This document shows, one piece after another, positions 16,175 to 24,133 of a stretch of 32,292 bases of DNA (positions are counted from its first letter, which is position 1; each line of letters begins with the position of its first letter). This DNA comes from Bacillota bacterium. GTDB taxonomy: Bacteria; Bacillota; Clostridia; Lachnospirales; CAG-274. The DNA lies in assembly GCA_017483905.1 (NCBI GenBank), contig JAFUUG010000300.1, positions 1 through 32,292 on the forward strand, written 5' to 3'. Made by a program: the position numbers and the translations under genes. The notes under the pieces are model-generated. The model did no database searches. It was not told where the DNA came from and was given only the letters and a program-made list of their open reading frames with translations.

Positions 16175-16711
16175 ATGGCAGGATATAGAAAACTTGGTCG
16201 TACATCAAGTCAGAGAAAGGCTTTATTACGCAACCAGGTGACTAATTTATTATATCACGGCAAGATCAGAACTACCGAAGCTAAGGCTAAGGAAATCAGA
16301 AAAATTGCTGAAAAAATGATCACTCTTGCTGTTAAAGAAAAAGACAACTTTGAAGAGGTAACAGTTAAGGCTAAAGTGCCTAAGAAAGATGCAGAGGGCA
16401 AGAGAGTTAAAGAAGTGGTAAACGGTAAGAAAGTTACTGTTTTCGATGAAGTAGAAAAGACTATAAAGAAAGATAAGCCTACAAGACTTAATGCAAGAAG
16501 AAAGATGCTTAGCTATCTTTATCCTGTAACTTCTACTCCGGCTGACGGAAGAAAAATGAGAGCTAACACTCAGAAAGTTGACATGGCTAAGGTCATGTTT
16601 GAAGATGTTGCTCCTAAGTATGCAGACCGTAACGGCGGATATACCCGTATGATCAAACTCGGCGCAAGAAGAGGCGACGGTGCGGAAGAAGTTATTATCG
16701 AACTTGTATAA
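16175..16711 (+). CDS. rplQ: 50S ribosomal protein L17, long form
   Basis: L17 lies near the tunnel exit on the 50S. The N-terminus [40 protein letters not shown] and the C-terminus [22 protein letters not shown] are standard. The product has 178 residues compared with ~117-130 in most bacteria, because a charged, lysine-rich insertion occupies about residues 62-113 (around [20 protein letters not shown]). As far as I recall, this enlarged L17 is typical of Lachnospiraceae. It is the last gene of the superoperon. Confidence 0.95.
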   Translation: MAGYRKLGRTSSQRKALLRNQVTNLLYHGKIRTTEAKAKEIRKIAEKMITLAVKEKDNFEEVTVKAKVPKKDAEGKRVKEVVNGKKVTVFDEVEKTIKKDKPTRLNARRKMLSYLYPVTSTPADGRKMRANTQKVDMAKVMFEDVAPKYADRNGGYTRMIKLGARRGDGAEEVIIELV

Positions 16712-16727
16712 TGATATGATATAAATT

Positions 16728-16762
16728 AAAGGGGGTTGGTTGTGTTGCCGACCTCCTTTTTT
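16728..16762 (+). terminator. Rho-independent terminator of the ribosomal superoperon
   Basis: A 12-bp stem, AAAGGGGGTTGG (16728-16739) with CCGACCTCCTTT (16748-16759) and two G-U pairs, has an eight-base loop and runs into six T residues (16757-16762). It lies 17 bp after rplQ and marks a clear operon end. Confidence 0.9.
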
Positions 16763-16790
16763 ATCTTAAAATGACAAAGGGAAACTGAAA

Positions 16791-17255
16791 ATGAAAAGAT
16801 GGAGTTCGCTGCAAAGGGAAATATATAAGATGATAGATGAACATACAGATCTTCAGATACATTTATCAAAATACAGAATGAATAGTCAATACGGGTCTAC
16901 CGATTTGCCGAGATATTGGATGACTTTAGGCAGTGAGATCATTTTTGATTATCCGAAGCAATTTGTTTGTGAAGATGAAAAAGGTAATTGTATAAAAAAT
17001 CTGAATGGGGATAGATCATATTATCCTTATACAAATGATATAACAGAAATATCGAATCTGATAAGAGAATATATAGATACACCTAAAGAAGACGTTTTCC
17101 TGAAGCATTTTGAAAACGATCACTGGGGATTGATAAATATTTTGAAGGCTGCTGACAGGCGATTCGGCAAGAGAAGACTTGAAATTTTGAAAAAAAGAAC
17201 AAAAAATAATGCAGCTCGTAAAATCATAGAATATAGGTTAAACTCTGGCTTATGA
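16791..17255 (+). CDS. SF0329-like family protein
   Basis: The function is unproven. The product has 154 residues, likely cytoplasmic. It begins MKRWSSLQREIYKMIDEH and carries IHLSKYRMNSQYGSTDLPRYWMTLGSEIIFDYP, which matches my memory of the SF0329 family (W-S-x-L start, H-x-x-x-Y-R, R-Y-W-x-T-L-x-x-x-I-x-D-Y); members often sit in polymorphic-toxin or immunity gene clusters. The C-terminal half, ISNLIREYIDTPKED through ILKAADRRFGKRRLE, is helical and charged. A weak GGGAA motif lies upstream. The stop overlaps the next start by four bases (ATGA), so the two genes are coupled. Confidence 0.55.
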   Translation: MKRWSSLQREIYKMIDEHTDLQIHLSKYRMNSQYGSTDLPRYWMTLGSEIIFDYPKQFVCEDEKGNCIKNLNGDRSYYPYTNDITEISNLIREYIDTPKEDVFLKHFENDHWGLINILKAADRRFGKRRLEILKKRTKNNAARKIIEYRLNSGL

Positions 17256-17620
17256 AGATAAAAATAATGATCAATGATGATATGACTATGGAAAAAATGA
17301 TTGCTGAAATGGTAAGAGAATACGGTGAGGAGTTTAATTGGAGAGCGATCGGTTTTGGGCAAGGTAGTGAATATTTTGTTGACGAGTTAAAGAAGGAAGT
17401 AAATGAAAGTGATGGATTCTTAAAAAATGGGGTTAGGGCTGCTGCAAAGTGTGAGTCTGAGGACAATGTGCTTTTTTGCAGTAAAGATGGAGTATGGAGA
17501 ATTTATCATTTGACATATTCGGCAAATAATATAAAGGGATATCCGAAATACATAGAGTTTGACAGTGGGAAAGAAGCGGCAGAATATATCAAAAATAAAT
17601 TTACAGAAGAATATTTGTGA
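17252..17620 (+). CDS. Hypothetical protein, possible immunity protein
   Basis: I do not recognise a named family. The product has 122 residues, no signal or membrane segment, and an acidic character. The pattern FNWRAIGFGQGSEYFVDELKKEV, later SEDNVLFCSKDGVWRIYHLTYS and GYPKYIEFDSG, recalls small proteins of toxin-immunity clusters that share a D-x-V-L-F and H-L-T-Y-S core; this is a recollection of pattern, not a database match. The start overlaps the preceding stop (ATGA), indicating translation from the same transcript. Confidence 0.45.
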   Translation: MKIKIMINDDMTMEKMIAEMVREYGEEFNWRAIGFGQGSEYFVDELKKEVNESDGFLKNGVRAAAKCESEDNVLFCSKDGVWRIYHLTYSANNIKGYPKYIEFDSGKEAAEYIKNKFTEEYL

Positions 17621-17640
17621 TATTATTGGAGGAATACAGA

Positions 17641-17793
17641 TTGAGTGCATATTTAATGGTATTTAATAAAGAGAAAGCACCGACTGAACCGATCGAATTT
17701 TTAAAATGGTATTATGGGAAAGCGGATTGGGATTCCGAGAGATTATATGGAGGAAATTATGAGATACGAAAAAGAAAAGCAGGAAGTTATTGA
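17641..17793 (+). pseudogene. Truncated N-terminal fragment of a small protein family
   Basis: A frame opening with TTG 17641, eight bases after GGAGG (17628-17632), encodes 50 residues: MSAYLMVFNKEKAPTEPIEF, then LKWYYGKADWDSERLYGGNY and a basic tail. The first ~40 residues follow a recurring small-protein pattern, (S)xxLMVFxxxxAPxxxxxFxxWYxxxxxWxxxxxY, whose full members are longer. The last ten residues are out-of-frame translation of the next gene. The break lies near 17750, exactly where the next gene's ribosome binding site begins, which suggests a deletion fused the two. It could still be a real short protein. Confidence 0.35.
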
Positions 17794-18835
17794 TTGGCTT
17801 AAACACCCGAATGAATTGGGAAAAGCACCGTCGAAAATTGAATTTGTGAAAGAATTTACCGATGACGACAGTAATTGTCTTATTTTTAAATACAAGAAAG
17901 GGTTATTCTCTCCATGGCTTTTAGCAATACACAGTGATTCGGGAGTATTCAGCGAACAAGAAAAGTATGATGAAAAACGAGATATTGAACAGGCAAAGAA
18001 GCTGCTTGATTTTTTGAAACAATACTGGAAGAGTGTTGCGAAAAGCGTAGAAGAATCCGAAAAGAGAAAAGAAAAAGCGAAAAATTTCGGTGCTTTTGTT
18101 CTTAAAGAGGAGCCAGAGTTTGAACCTGATGAATTTTTGAAGAAATATGAGGAAGATTGGGGAGAAAGGCTGAAAGATAATGACGGACATGGGGAAAAGA
18201 AAGAGGGCGTTGATGCAAGAATTTTTGAAAATGAGAATGGTTTAAGGCTCGTTATAGGATATATGGATTTCAGAGTGCCGAATAATGAGGCGGAAGAAAA
18301 CGCCGTATATAATTGGATGTGGAAAGATGCTGTTGCGACAACAGAAAAACATAAGGCACATGAAGTCATAACGATAATGGGTGACGGAGAGATAAAAGAA
18401 CAGGCAATGTTTTATGCTAAGGCGGTTTTGACTCTATGCCGTATGGAGAACAATATTGGGGTGTACTCAAATGGGGTCGTATATCAGCCTGAATTATTCT
18501 TTGCAATGGAGGAATGTATACGAAACGGAGAACTTCCGATACCCGTTCTTGTATGGATAGGGCTTGGAAGAGAGGAAGATGGGATATCCGCATGGACTGA
18601 CGGCATGAAAAATTTTGGCTTTGACGAGATGGAAATGATCGGGACAAAGGAAAAACCTGAGGAACTTCACAATCTTATGATCGCTTTGGTCGACTATTGT
18701 ATAAATAATGATGTTGAATTTCATGACGGGGATAGTATGCCTGTATGGGCAGGATTGAAAATAGATGTTAAAAAGACAAAAGGGGTCAATGTTGATGATG
18801 AAGGCGAAACGCTGAAGATAAGGAAAGTTGAATAA
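17759..18835 (+). CDS. DUF4261 domain protein
   Basis: The function is unknown; DUF4261 proteins accompany polymorphic-toxin immunity clusters. The product has 358 residues and is probably cytoplasmic. The N-terminal part (to ~110) has KQEVIDWLKHPNELGKAPSKIEF and KKGLFSPWLLAIHSDSGVF; the middle is a charged linker. The C-terminal two-thirds holds the DUF4261-like pattern: VPNNEAEENAVYNWMWKDAV, HKAHEVITIMGDG, NIGVYSNGVVYQPELFFAMEE, LPIPVLVWIGLGREEDGISAWTDGMKNFGFDEMEMIG. The ATG at 17759 is preferred over upstream in-frame ATGs at 17714 and 17747 because GGAGG (17749-17753) is correctly spaced. Confidence 0.6.
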   Translation: MRYEKEKQEVIDWLKHPNELGKAPSKIEFVKEFTDDDSNCLIFKYKKGLFSPWLLAIHSDSGVFSEQEKYDEKRDIEQAKKLLDFLKQYWKSVAKSVEESEKRKEKAKNFGAFVLKEEPEFEPDEFLKKYEEDWGERLKDNDGHGEKKEGVDARIFENENGLRLVIGYMDFRVPNNEAEENAVYNWMWKDAVATTEKHKAHEVITIMGDGEIKEQAMFYAKAVLTLCRMENNIGVYSNGVVYQPELFFAMEECIRNGELPIPVLVWIGLGREEDGISAWTDGMKNFGFDEMEMIGTKEKPEELHNLMIALVDYCINNDVEFHDGDSMPVWAGLKIDVKKTKGVNVDDEGETLKIRKVE

Positions 18836-18882
18836 CAAATGATATTGAATTTTGAATGATCGAATTGAATGGAGAAAGTATA

Positions 18883-19326
18883 ATGATAAAATGGACAAAT
18901 ATGCAGAATGAATGGTGGGAAGGTACGTTTGAAAGCAATATTTTTCATAATGAAGATGACGAGCCTGAATTATCTATCGGTATTGAAAATTCTTCGCTTG
19001 CCGATTATGCCGAAAAATGTGTTGTTTCCCTTAATACATTACAGGAACAGGTAATAAATGAGATATGCGAGGGGATAACAGAGTGTGCAAAACAAGGTGG
19101 TATCGACGGGAATTTTGAATTGCCTGAGAATGATAATGTACTTGATATTTTGAAATATTGTTGGTTTTCAATGGTTTATGTAGGTACGCCCGAGAGTGAT
19201 GACTTGATCTCTTATGTTGTTGAGGGTGAAGGTGAATGGGGTGAGGTGATCGGCTTTGCGATAGAGAATGATAAGGTTGTTTATGTCGGGGTCGATTATC
19301 TTGAGTATATTAATTCCGAGAGATAA
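18883..19326 (+). CDS. DUF6985-like hypothetical protein
   Basis: The function is unknown. The product has 147 residues, is strongly acidic, and has no signal peptide. It starts MIKWTNMQNEWWEGTFES and ends with DDLISYVVEGEGEWGEVIGFAIENDKVVYVGVDYLEYI, a beta-rich pattern resembling DUF6985 or DUF2004-type proteins seen beside immunity genes. I chose ATG 18883 because GGAGAA (18871-18876) precedes it; the in-frame ATG at 18856 has no binding site. The overlap with its downstream neighbour is nil and the spacing is only four bases, so they are likely co-transcribed. Confidence 0.45.
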   Translation: MIKWTNMQNEWWEGTFESNIFHNEDDEPELSIGIENSSLADYAEKCVVSLNTLQEQVINEICEGITECAKQGGIDGNFELPENDNVLDILKYCWFSMVYVGTPESDDLISYVVEGEGEWGEVIGFAIENDKVVYVGVDYLEYINSER

Positions 19327-19330
19327 AATT

Positions 19331-19756
19331 ATGAAATGGAATGCGGTTGAAAGTCTTCGGGGAATATTAAAAAATGTCCATGATGATATTGATGTAAAAT
19401 CTTTGAAAAGTGAGCGTTTAAATAAAATGGAGAATATGAGAGAAATGCTCGATAAGATAATAGAAAAATATGATTTGATCAAGAAAACATTTGAAAATTT
19501 TTGGATATCTTATGACGGATATCTTACCGATGAAGTGACAAAAGAGGAAAGTAAAGGGTATGGACTGACTGACAGAAATTCAATAAATGCCAAATTATCG
19601 GGGTATTCGTTTTGTGTATCGGGTGGTCTTGAATTTGAGTGTATCAAAGTGTATATTGAATTTTTTCTCAAAGGTGAAAATATGCCGCTTGGAAGATATT
19701 GGAGTATTTATGAACCTGACGGAGAATTCTTTGATGATTATTTTGTGATAGAATGA
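19331..19756 (+). CDS. Hypothetical protein in the immunity-like array
   Basis: I do not recognise this protein. It has 141 residues: an N-terminal helical, charged region (MKWNAVESLRGILKNVHDDI to LIKKTF), then an aromatic-rich part FENFWISYDGYLTDEV, YSFCVSGGLEFECIKVYIEFFL and LGRYWSIYEPDGEFFDDYFV. ATG 19331 comes four bases after the preceding stop, with only a weak GAGAG ahead of it, so it may rely on coupling. An in-frame upstream ATG at 19268 lies inside the previous gene and is unlikely. Confidence 0.45.
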   Translation: MKWNAVESLRGILKNVHDDIDVKSLKSERLNKMENMREMLDKIIEKYDLIKKTFENFWISYDGYLTDEVTKEESKGYGLTDRNSINAKLSGYSFCVSGGLEFECIKVYIEFFLKGENMPLGRYWSIYEPDGEFFDDYFVIE

Positions 19757-19832
19757 GTGGGTAGAAGAATATAAGTAAAAGCACAAGTCATTTGTGAGTT
19801 ATAGATAAAAATATATAGGAGTTATAAATGAT

Positions 19833-20303
19833 ATGGGCAGAAAAGCGGAGAAAATATGGGAACGGTTGAAATGCGGTGATGTACCGAAATATTTTATTAT
19901 TATAATAGTAGGTGCGTTCACATTCTTATTTGGGGTGGAAAGCCTTGTCGATGCAGCGATGAACAGGAACGAATGGGAAAGATTTAAGAAAGATGCTATT
20001 CGTACAGAGGCAACTGTTACATCGGTAAGTGTCAGGAGTATGCCTCGCTCAGGTCAAAGGACTTACGTTTATGTAAAATATAAGGACAGCACAGGGGAAG
20101 AACATAAGGGTTCGCTGGAGAACCAAATAAAAGGCGCAAAAAAGGGTGATGTAGTTCCTTTATATTATAACAAAAATGCTCCGAAGAATTTTATGGTCGA
20201 TCCCGGTGAAATGAATGAGAGGTATATAAAATACGGGACAGCACTTACTATTATAGGTGTAGCGGTGATAATTGCAGGGATAAAAACAAGACACCTATGG
20301 TGA
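19833..20303 (+). CDS. DUF3592 membrane protein
   Basis: This is a membrane protein of unknown function. The product has 156 residues. TM1 lies at about residues 19-42 (YFIIIIVGAFTFLFGVESLV) and TM2 at about 132-150 (YGTALTIIGVAVIIAGI). The domain between contains TEATVTSVSV, RTYVYVKYKDSTGEEHKGSL and GDVVPLYYNKNAPKNFMVDP, a DUF3592-type beta domain. AGGAG lies eleven bases before the ATG. Unlike its neighbours it is not obviously an immunity protein, and it could be an unrelated cargo gene. Confidence 0.6.
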   Translation: MGRKAEKIWERLKCGDVPKYFIIIIVGAFTFLFGVESLVDAAMNRNEWERFKKDAIRTEATVTSVSVRSMPRSGQRTYVYVKYKDSTGEEHKGSLENQIKGAKKGDVVPLYYNKNAPKNFMVDPGEMNERYIKYGTALTIIGVAVIIAGIKTRHLW

Positions 20304-20339
20304 AATTTTGAAGATTGGAAATCAGGGAGGAAATCTGCT

Positions 20340-20807
20340 ATGGAAAATAAAATAAAACTTGCGATGGAATTACATACTATAAGTGATGAATATGTAGGGG
20401 CTTCATATAATGTGGATAGATCGTTTAAAGAGGCAAAATCTCATGCTGCGGAAGTTAATTTACTTTGCACCTATGCACCGAATGATGAATATGGCTCGGA
20501 AGCTGATATGCCATATATTGCTGTGCAGGAAGATGACGATGTTTTTTGTGCAATAGATGACTTCAAGATAAAAGGTACTTTTGAAAAGGCGGTTGAAATA
20601 ACGGCATTGAAAGGGCAATACCTGTTTAAAGCTAAAATGGAATATTACGGAGATATGATGTATTTCTATGGATTTGAAAAAAAGGACGTATATTTTACGC
20701 AGGCGGGACTTTGTATGGTATATCCCAAAGAATATGTCGGAACGGAAGATGAAAAAATACTGATGAAAGTGCTTGATGAGGCGGCTGAAAGTTTTCGCAA
20801 TATTTAA
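20340..20807 (+). CDS. Hypothetical protein, last gene of the array
   Basis: I do not recognise a family. The product has 155 residues, is acidic and soluble, and has no signal peptide. It reads MENKIKLAMELHTISDEYVG, then an EADMPYIAVQEDDDVFCAIDDF stretch and FKAKMEYYGDMMYFYGFEKKDVYF toward the end, suggesting an alpha/beta fold. AGGGAGG (20324-20330) precedes the start by nine bases. The stop lies 34 bp before the fused ecfA gene on the same strand, so the array may be transcribed into the ECF operon. Confidence 0.45.
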   Translation: MENKIKLAMELHTISDEYVGASYNVDRSFKEAKSHAAEVNLLCTYAPNDEYGSEADMPYIAVQEDDDVFCAIDDFKIKGTFEKAVEITALKGQYLFKAKMEYYGDMMYFYGFEKKDVYFTQAGLCMVYPKEYVGTEDEKILMKVLDEAAESFRNI

Positions 20808-20841
20808 AACAAAGATGGAATATATGTCGGGTGGTGTGAAA

Positions 20842-22566
20842 ATGTGCTTTATTGACGGAAAAAATTTATGCTATAAATACGGTGTGTATGGTGATGAAAA
20901 AAGCACAAATGCACTGAATGATATAAATATAAAAATAAACAGGGGTGAATTTGTTGCTGTGCTTGGGCATAACGGCTCGGGGAAAAGCACGCTTGCAAAG
21001 ACTTTCAATGCGCTGATAATTCCCGAGGGGGATTTGGTGATAAACGGTCTTGATGCGGAAAAAGAAGAGAATATATGGGAAATACGAAAAAGCGTAGGTA
21101 TGGTATTTCAGAATCCCGATAATCAGATAATTGCGTCGGTCGTTGAGGAAGATGCGGCTTTTGGCCCTGAAAATCTCGGTGTGAAGCCCGAGGAGATAGT
21201 TAAGAGAGTTGAATTTGCGCTTGAAAATGTCGGAATGACAGAATACAGACTGAGTGAGCCGAGCCATTTATCGGGGGGACAGAAGCAGAGGATAGCTATT
21301 GCGGGAATACTTGCGATGATGCCCGAATGTATAGTGCTTGATGAGCCGACGGCTATGCTTGACCCTATAGGCAGACGGGAAGTTATGCAGACGATAGAAA
21401 AACTGAAAAGAGAAAAAAATATAACGGTGGTGCTGATAACTCATTTTATGGACGAGGCTGCAAAGGCCGAAAGGCTTATAGTTATGAATGAGGGGAAGAT
21501 AGCGGAGGACGGAAAGCCGAAAGATGTATTTGCAGATGTTCGGAAAATGAAAGAACTGAGGCTTGATGTGCCGTATATGACGGAAATAGCATATGAACTT
21601 AAAAATTGCGGATTCAATATAAAAGAAGATATATCGGAATGCGGTGAGATGGCAGAAGAACTTTTGAAGATAGGATTTAAGGAAAAGTTTGTATTTGAAA
21701 AAGAGAAAAAGGAAAAAGTAAGAGATGAAGTCATTTTAAAGACAGAAAATTTAAGTTATATTTATGAAGAAAATTCCGTTTTTGAGAAGAAAGCACTTGA
21801 CAATATAAATATAGAGATAAGAAAAGGTGAATTTATAGGACTTATCGGGCATACGGGTTCGGGGAAAAGTACCCTTACACAGATAATGAACGGATTGATA
21901 AAACCGAGCAGCGGAAGAGTTCTTTTTAAAGGGAGAGATATTTCCGATGACAAAAAGATAAGAATGAAGATAGGTCTTATTTTTCAGTATCCCGAATATC
22001 AGTTATTTGAAATTAATGTGTTCGATGAAGTTGCATTTGCACTAAAAAATATGGGGGCTGACGAAGAGGAGATAAAGGAAAGAGTAAAAGAAGCTCTTGC
22101 GGCGGTTGATATGGGGGAAGAATATTATGAAAAATCACCGTTTGGGTTATCGGGGGGAGAAAAAAGGAGAGTTGCTATTGCGAGCATACTTGTAATGCAG
22201 CCCGAAATACTTATACTCGATGAACCGACAGCAGGTCTTGACCCGAAAACGAGAGATGATATCATGAAAAATATTGTGAAGATGAAAAACGAAATGGGTA
22301 TGACCGTTGTTATGGTATCACACAGTATGGAGGATATTGCGGAAATTGCCGACAGAGTGATAGTTATGAAAAACGGAAAGACTGCATATGACGGAGAAAA
22401 AGAAGATATTTTTGGAGATAATGAAAAAATGAAAAATATGGGACTTGATATTCCAAAATGTGCTATGCTTGCGGAAATTTTGAGAAATAAGGGGATAGAT
22501 GTTCCAAAAGAGGTATTTACGGTAAAAAACACAATAAAATTTTTAAAGGGTGCGTTGGTAAAATGA
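20842..22566 (+). CDS. ecfA: Energy-coupling factor ATPase, EcfA1-EcfA2 fusion
   Basis: This protein supplies both ATPases of an ECF transporter, which powers vitamin and trace-nutrient uptake through interchangeable S components. The product has 574 residues with two complete ABC domains in one chain. Domain 1: Walker A GHNGSGKST (42-50, Lys48), signature LSGGQKQR, Walker B LDEPTAMLDP (Glu168). Domain 2: Walker A GHTGSGKST (Lys342), signature LSGGEKRR, Walker B LDEPTAGLDP (Glu461). In most Firmicutes these are two adjacent genes here. I start at ATG 20842 (MCFIDGKNLCYKYG) since ABC domains begin there and GGTGG lies upstream; earlier ATGs fall in the previous gene. The stop overlaps ecfT by four bases. 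Confidence 0.85.
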   Translation: MCFIDGKNLCYKYGVYGDEKSTNALNDINIKINRGEFVAVLGHNGSGKSTLAKTFNALIIPEGDLVINGLDAEKEENIWEIRKSVGMVFQNPDNQIIASVVEEDAAFGPENLGVKPEEIVKRVEFALENVGMTEYRLSEPSHLSGGQKQRIAIAGILAMMPECIVLDEPTAMLDPIGRREVMQTIEKLKREKNITVVLITHFMDEAAKAERLIVMNEGKIAEDGKPKDVFADVRKMKELRLDVPYMTEIAYELKNCGFNIKEDISECGEMAEELLKIGFKEKFVFEKEKKEKVRDEVILKTENLSYIYEENSVFEKKALDNINIEIRKGEFIGLIGHTGSGKSTLTQIMNGLIKPSSGRVLFKGRDISDDKKIRMKIGLIFQYPEYQLFEINVFDEVAFALKNMGADEEEIKERVKEALAAVDMGEEYYEKSPFGLSGGEKRRVAIASILVMQPEILILDEPTAGLDPKTRDDIMKNIVKMKNEMGMTVVMVSHSMEDIAEIADRVIVMKNGKTAYDGEKEDIFGDNEKMKNMGLDIPKCAMLAEILRNKGIDVPKEVFTVKNTIKFLKGALVK

Positions 22567-23360
22567 AAATTACGATAGGACGGCATTATCCTGTTGAATC
22601 GCCGATACACAGGCTTGATGCCCGTGTAAAGATAGTAGGTGTTTTTTTGTATGTGACAGCAATATTTATTGCCAAGGGAGCGGCAGAGTATGCTGTTGCG
22701 GCGATATTTACATTTATCGTCATATATATGACAAATGTGCCTGTGAAAATGTTTCTGAGCGGATTTAAAAATCTTGCCGTGATAATATTTTTTACGGCAA
22801 TACTTAATATATTTTTCTCAAATGAGGGGAATGTGATATGGAAAGCCGGAATACTGAAAATAACGGATATGGGGATAGTGACGGCAATAAGGCTTACGGT
22901 AAGACTTTTGCTGCTGGTGATAGGTTCATCGGTGCTGACGCTTACGACATCTCCCATGGAACTTACTTACGGGCTTGAAAGTTTACTGAAACCGCTTAAA
23001 AAAGTTGGCGTTCCCGTACATGAGATAGCTATGATGATATCTATTGCAATAAGATTTATACCTACACTGACGGAAGAACTTGAAAAAATAAAAAAGGCGC
23101 AGAGTGCAAGAGGCGTTGATTTTGAAAGCGGAAATTTTATGCAGAGGGCAAAAAACTTTATTCCGCTGCTTGTGCCGCTTTTTATATCATCTTTCAGGAG
23201 AGCCGATGAGCTTGCGATGGCTATGGAGTCAAGAGGCTACAGGGGGGATGAAGGAAGAACGAGAATGAAAAAATATCTGCTGAATGTGCAGGATAAAAGG
23301 GCAGGTATTATAATGGTCGTTTTTCTTGTGATTATTATTCTGATGAGGATACTGATATGA
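22563..23360 (+). CDS. ecfT: Energy-coupling factor transmembrane protein EcfT
   Basis: EcfT is the membrane coupling subunit that joins the two ATPases to the substrate-binding S component. The product has 265 residues with about five hydrophobic helices. The two coupling helices carry the short Ala-Arg-Gly-type motifs AQSARGVDF (about residues 178-186) and AMESRGYRG (about 220-228), which insert into the ATPase grooves. SPIHRLDARVKI at the N-terminus is typical. The ATGA overlaps on both sides (ecfA and truA) indicate strict translational coupling. Confidence 0.9.
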   Translation: MKITIGRHYPVESPIHRLDARVKIVGVFLYVTAIFIAKGAAEYAVAAIFTFIVIYMTNVPVKMFLSGFKNLAVIIFFTAILNIFFSNEGNVIWKAGILKITDMGIVTAIRLTVRLLLLVIGSSVLTLTTSPMELTYGLESLLKPLKKVGVPVHEIAMMISIAIRFIPTLTEELEKIKKAQSARGVDFESGNFMQRAKNFIPLLVPLFISSFRRADELAMAMESRGYRGDEGRTRMKKYLLNVQDKRAGIIMVVFLVIIILMRILI

Positions 23361-24133
23361 AATATTTGATAAAGATCGCTTACGACGGTACGAATTACTG
23401 CGGCTGGCAGAAAAATGAGGGTGTTGAAAGCATACAGGGAAAAGTAGAAGAGGCTCTGTCGAAATTATTGAAAAAAAATACGCAGATAAGAGGGGCGAGC
23501 AGAACAGATGCAGGTGTTCATGCAAAGGGGCAGATAGCTGTATTTGAGGCGGAAACAAGTATCCCTGCCGACAGATTTCCGTATGCGCTGAATCCGCTTT
23601 TGCCGGATGATATAAGGATAGTGGGAGGGGAAAGAGTTGATGATGAATTTCACCCACAAAAAAGAGTTGAGAAAAAAACTTATGAATATCTGATATATAA
23701 CAGTGAGTTTCCTGATCCGAGAATGAGAAATTTTACTTCATTTGAAAGAAAAGGCGAAAGAAAAAAACTTGATATAAAAAAAATGGAAAAAGCGGCGGAA
23801 AAATTCATAGGAACTCACGATTTCAAGGCTTTCTGCGCATCGGGCGGCAATACAAAAACCACGATAAGAACAATTTATGATTTGACTGTTTGCGAAAATA
23901 ATAATATAATTAGTATAAGGGTAACGGGCAGCGGTTTCCTTTACAATATGGTGAGGATAATTGCAGGTACTCTTATTGCTGTGGGTGAGGGCAGAATAAA
24001 AAGCGATGAACTAGAAGAAATAATAAGATCAAAACAGAGGGAAAGAGCAGGGAAGACAGCAGATGCCTGCGGTCTTACACTGCTTGAGATATACTACAGA
24101 AACGAATATTTAAAGGAGAAAGAAAATGAATAA
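23357..24133 (+). CDS. truA: tRNA pseudouridine(38-40) synthase TruA
   Basis: TruA converts uridines 38-40 in the anticodon arm of tRNAs to pseudouridine. The product has 258 residues. It begins YLIKIAYDGTNYCGWQKN and has the catalytic block RGASRTDAGVHAKGQIAVF with the nucleophilic aspartate (about residue 53), and GSGFLYNMVRIIAGTLIAVGEGR in the second half. The common GRTDAGVHA is SRTDAGVHA here. It follows ecfT by an ATGA overlap, as in many Firmicutes, and its 3' end overlaps mltG by eight bases. Confidence 0.93.
   Translation: MKYLIKIAYDGTNYCGWQKNEGVESIQGKVEEALSKLLKKNTQIRGASRTDAGVHAKGQIAVFEAETSIPADRFPYALNPLLPDDIRIVGGERVDDEFHPQKRVEKKTYEYLIYNSEFPDPRMRNFTSFERKGERKKLDIKKMEKAAEKFIGTHDFKAFCASGGNTKTTIRTIYDLTVCENNNIISIRVTGSGFLYNMVRIIAGTLIAVGEGRIKSDELEEIIRSKQRERAGKTADACGLTLLEIYYRNEYLKEKENE

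Noticed and set aside
16791-20807. A complete polymorphic toxin system or phage in the rplQ-ecfA gap
   Set aside because: No toxin, secretion-linked repeat protein, integrase or attachment-site duplication was visible; only immunity-like and unknown small genes are supported.
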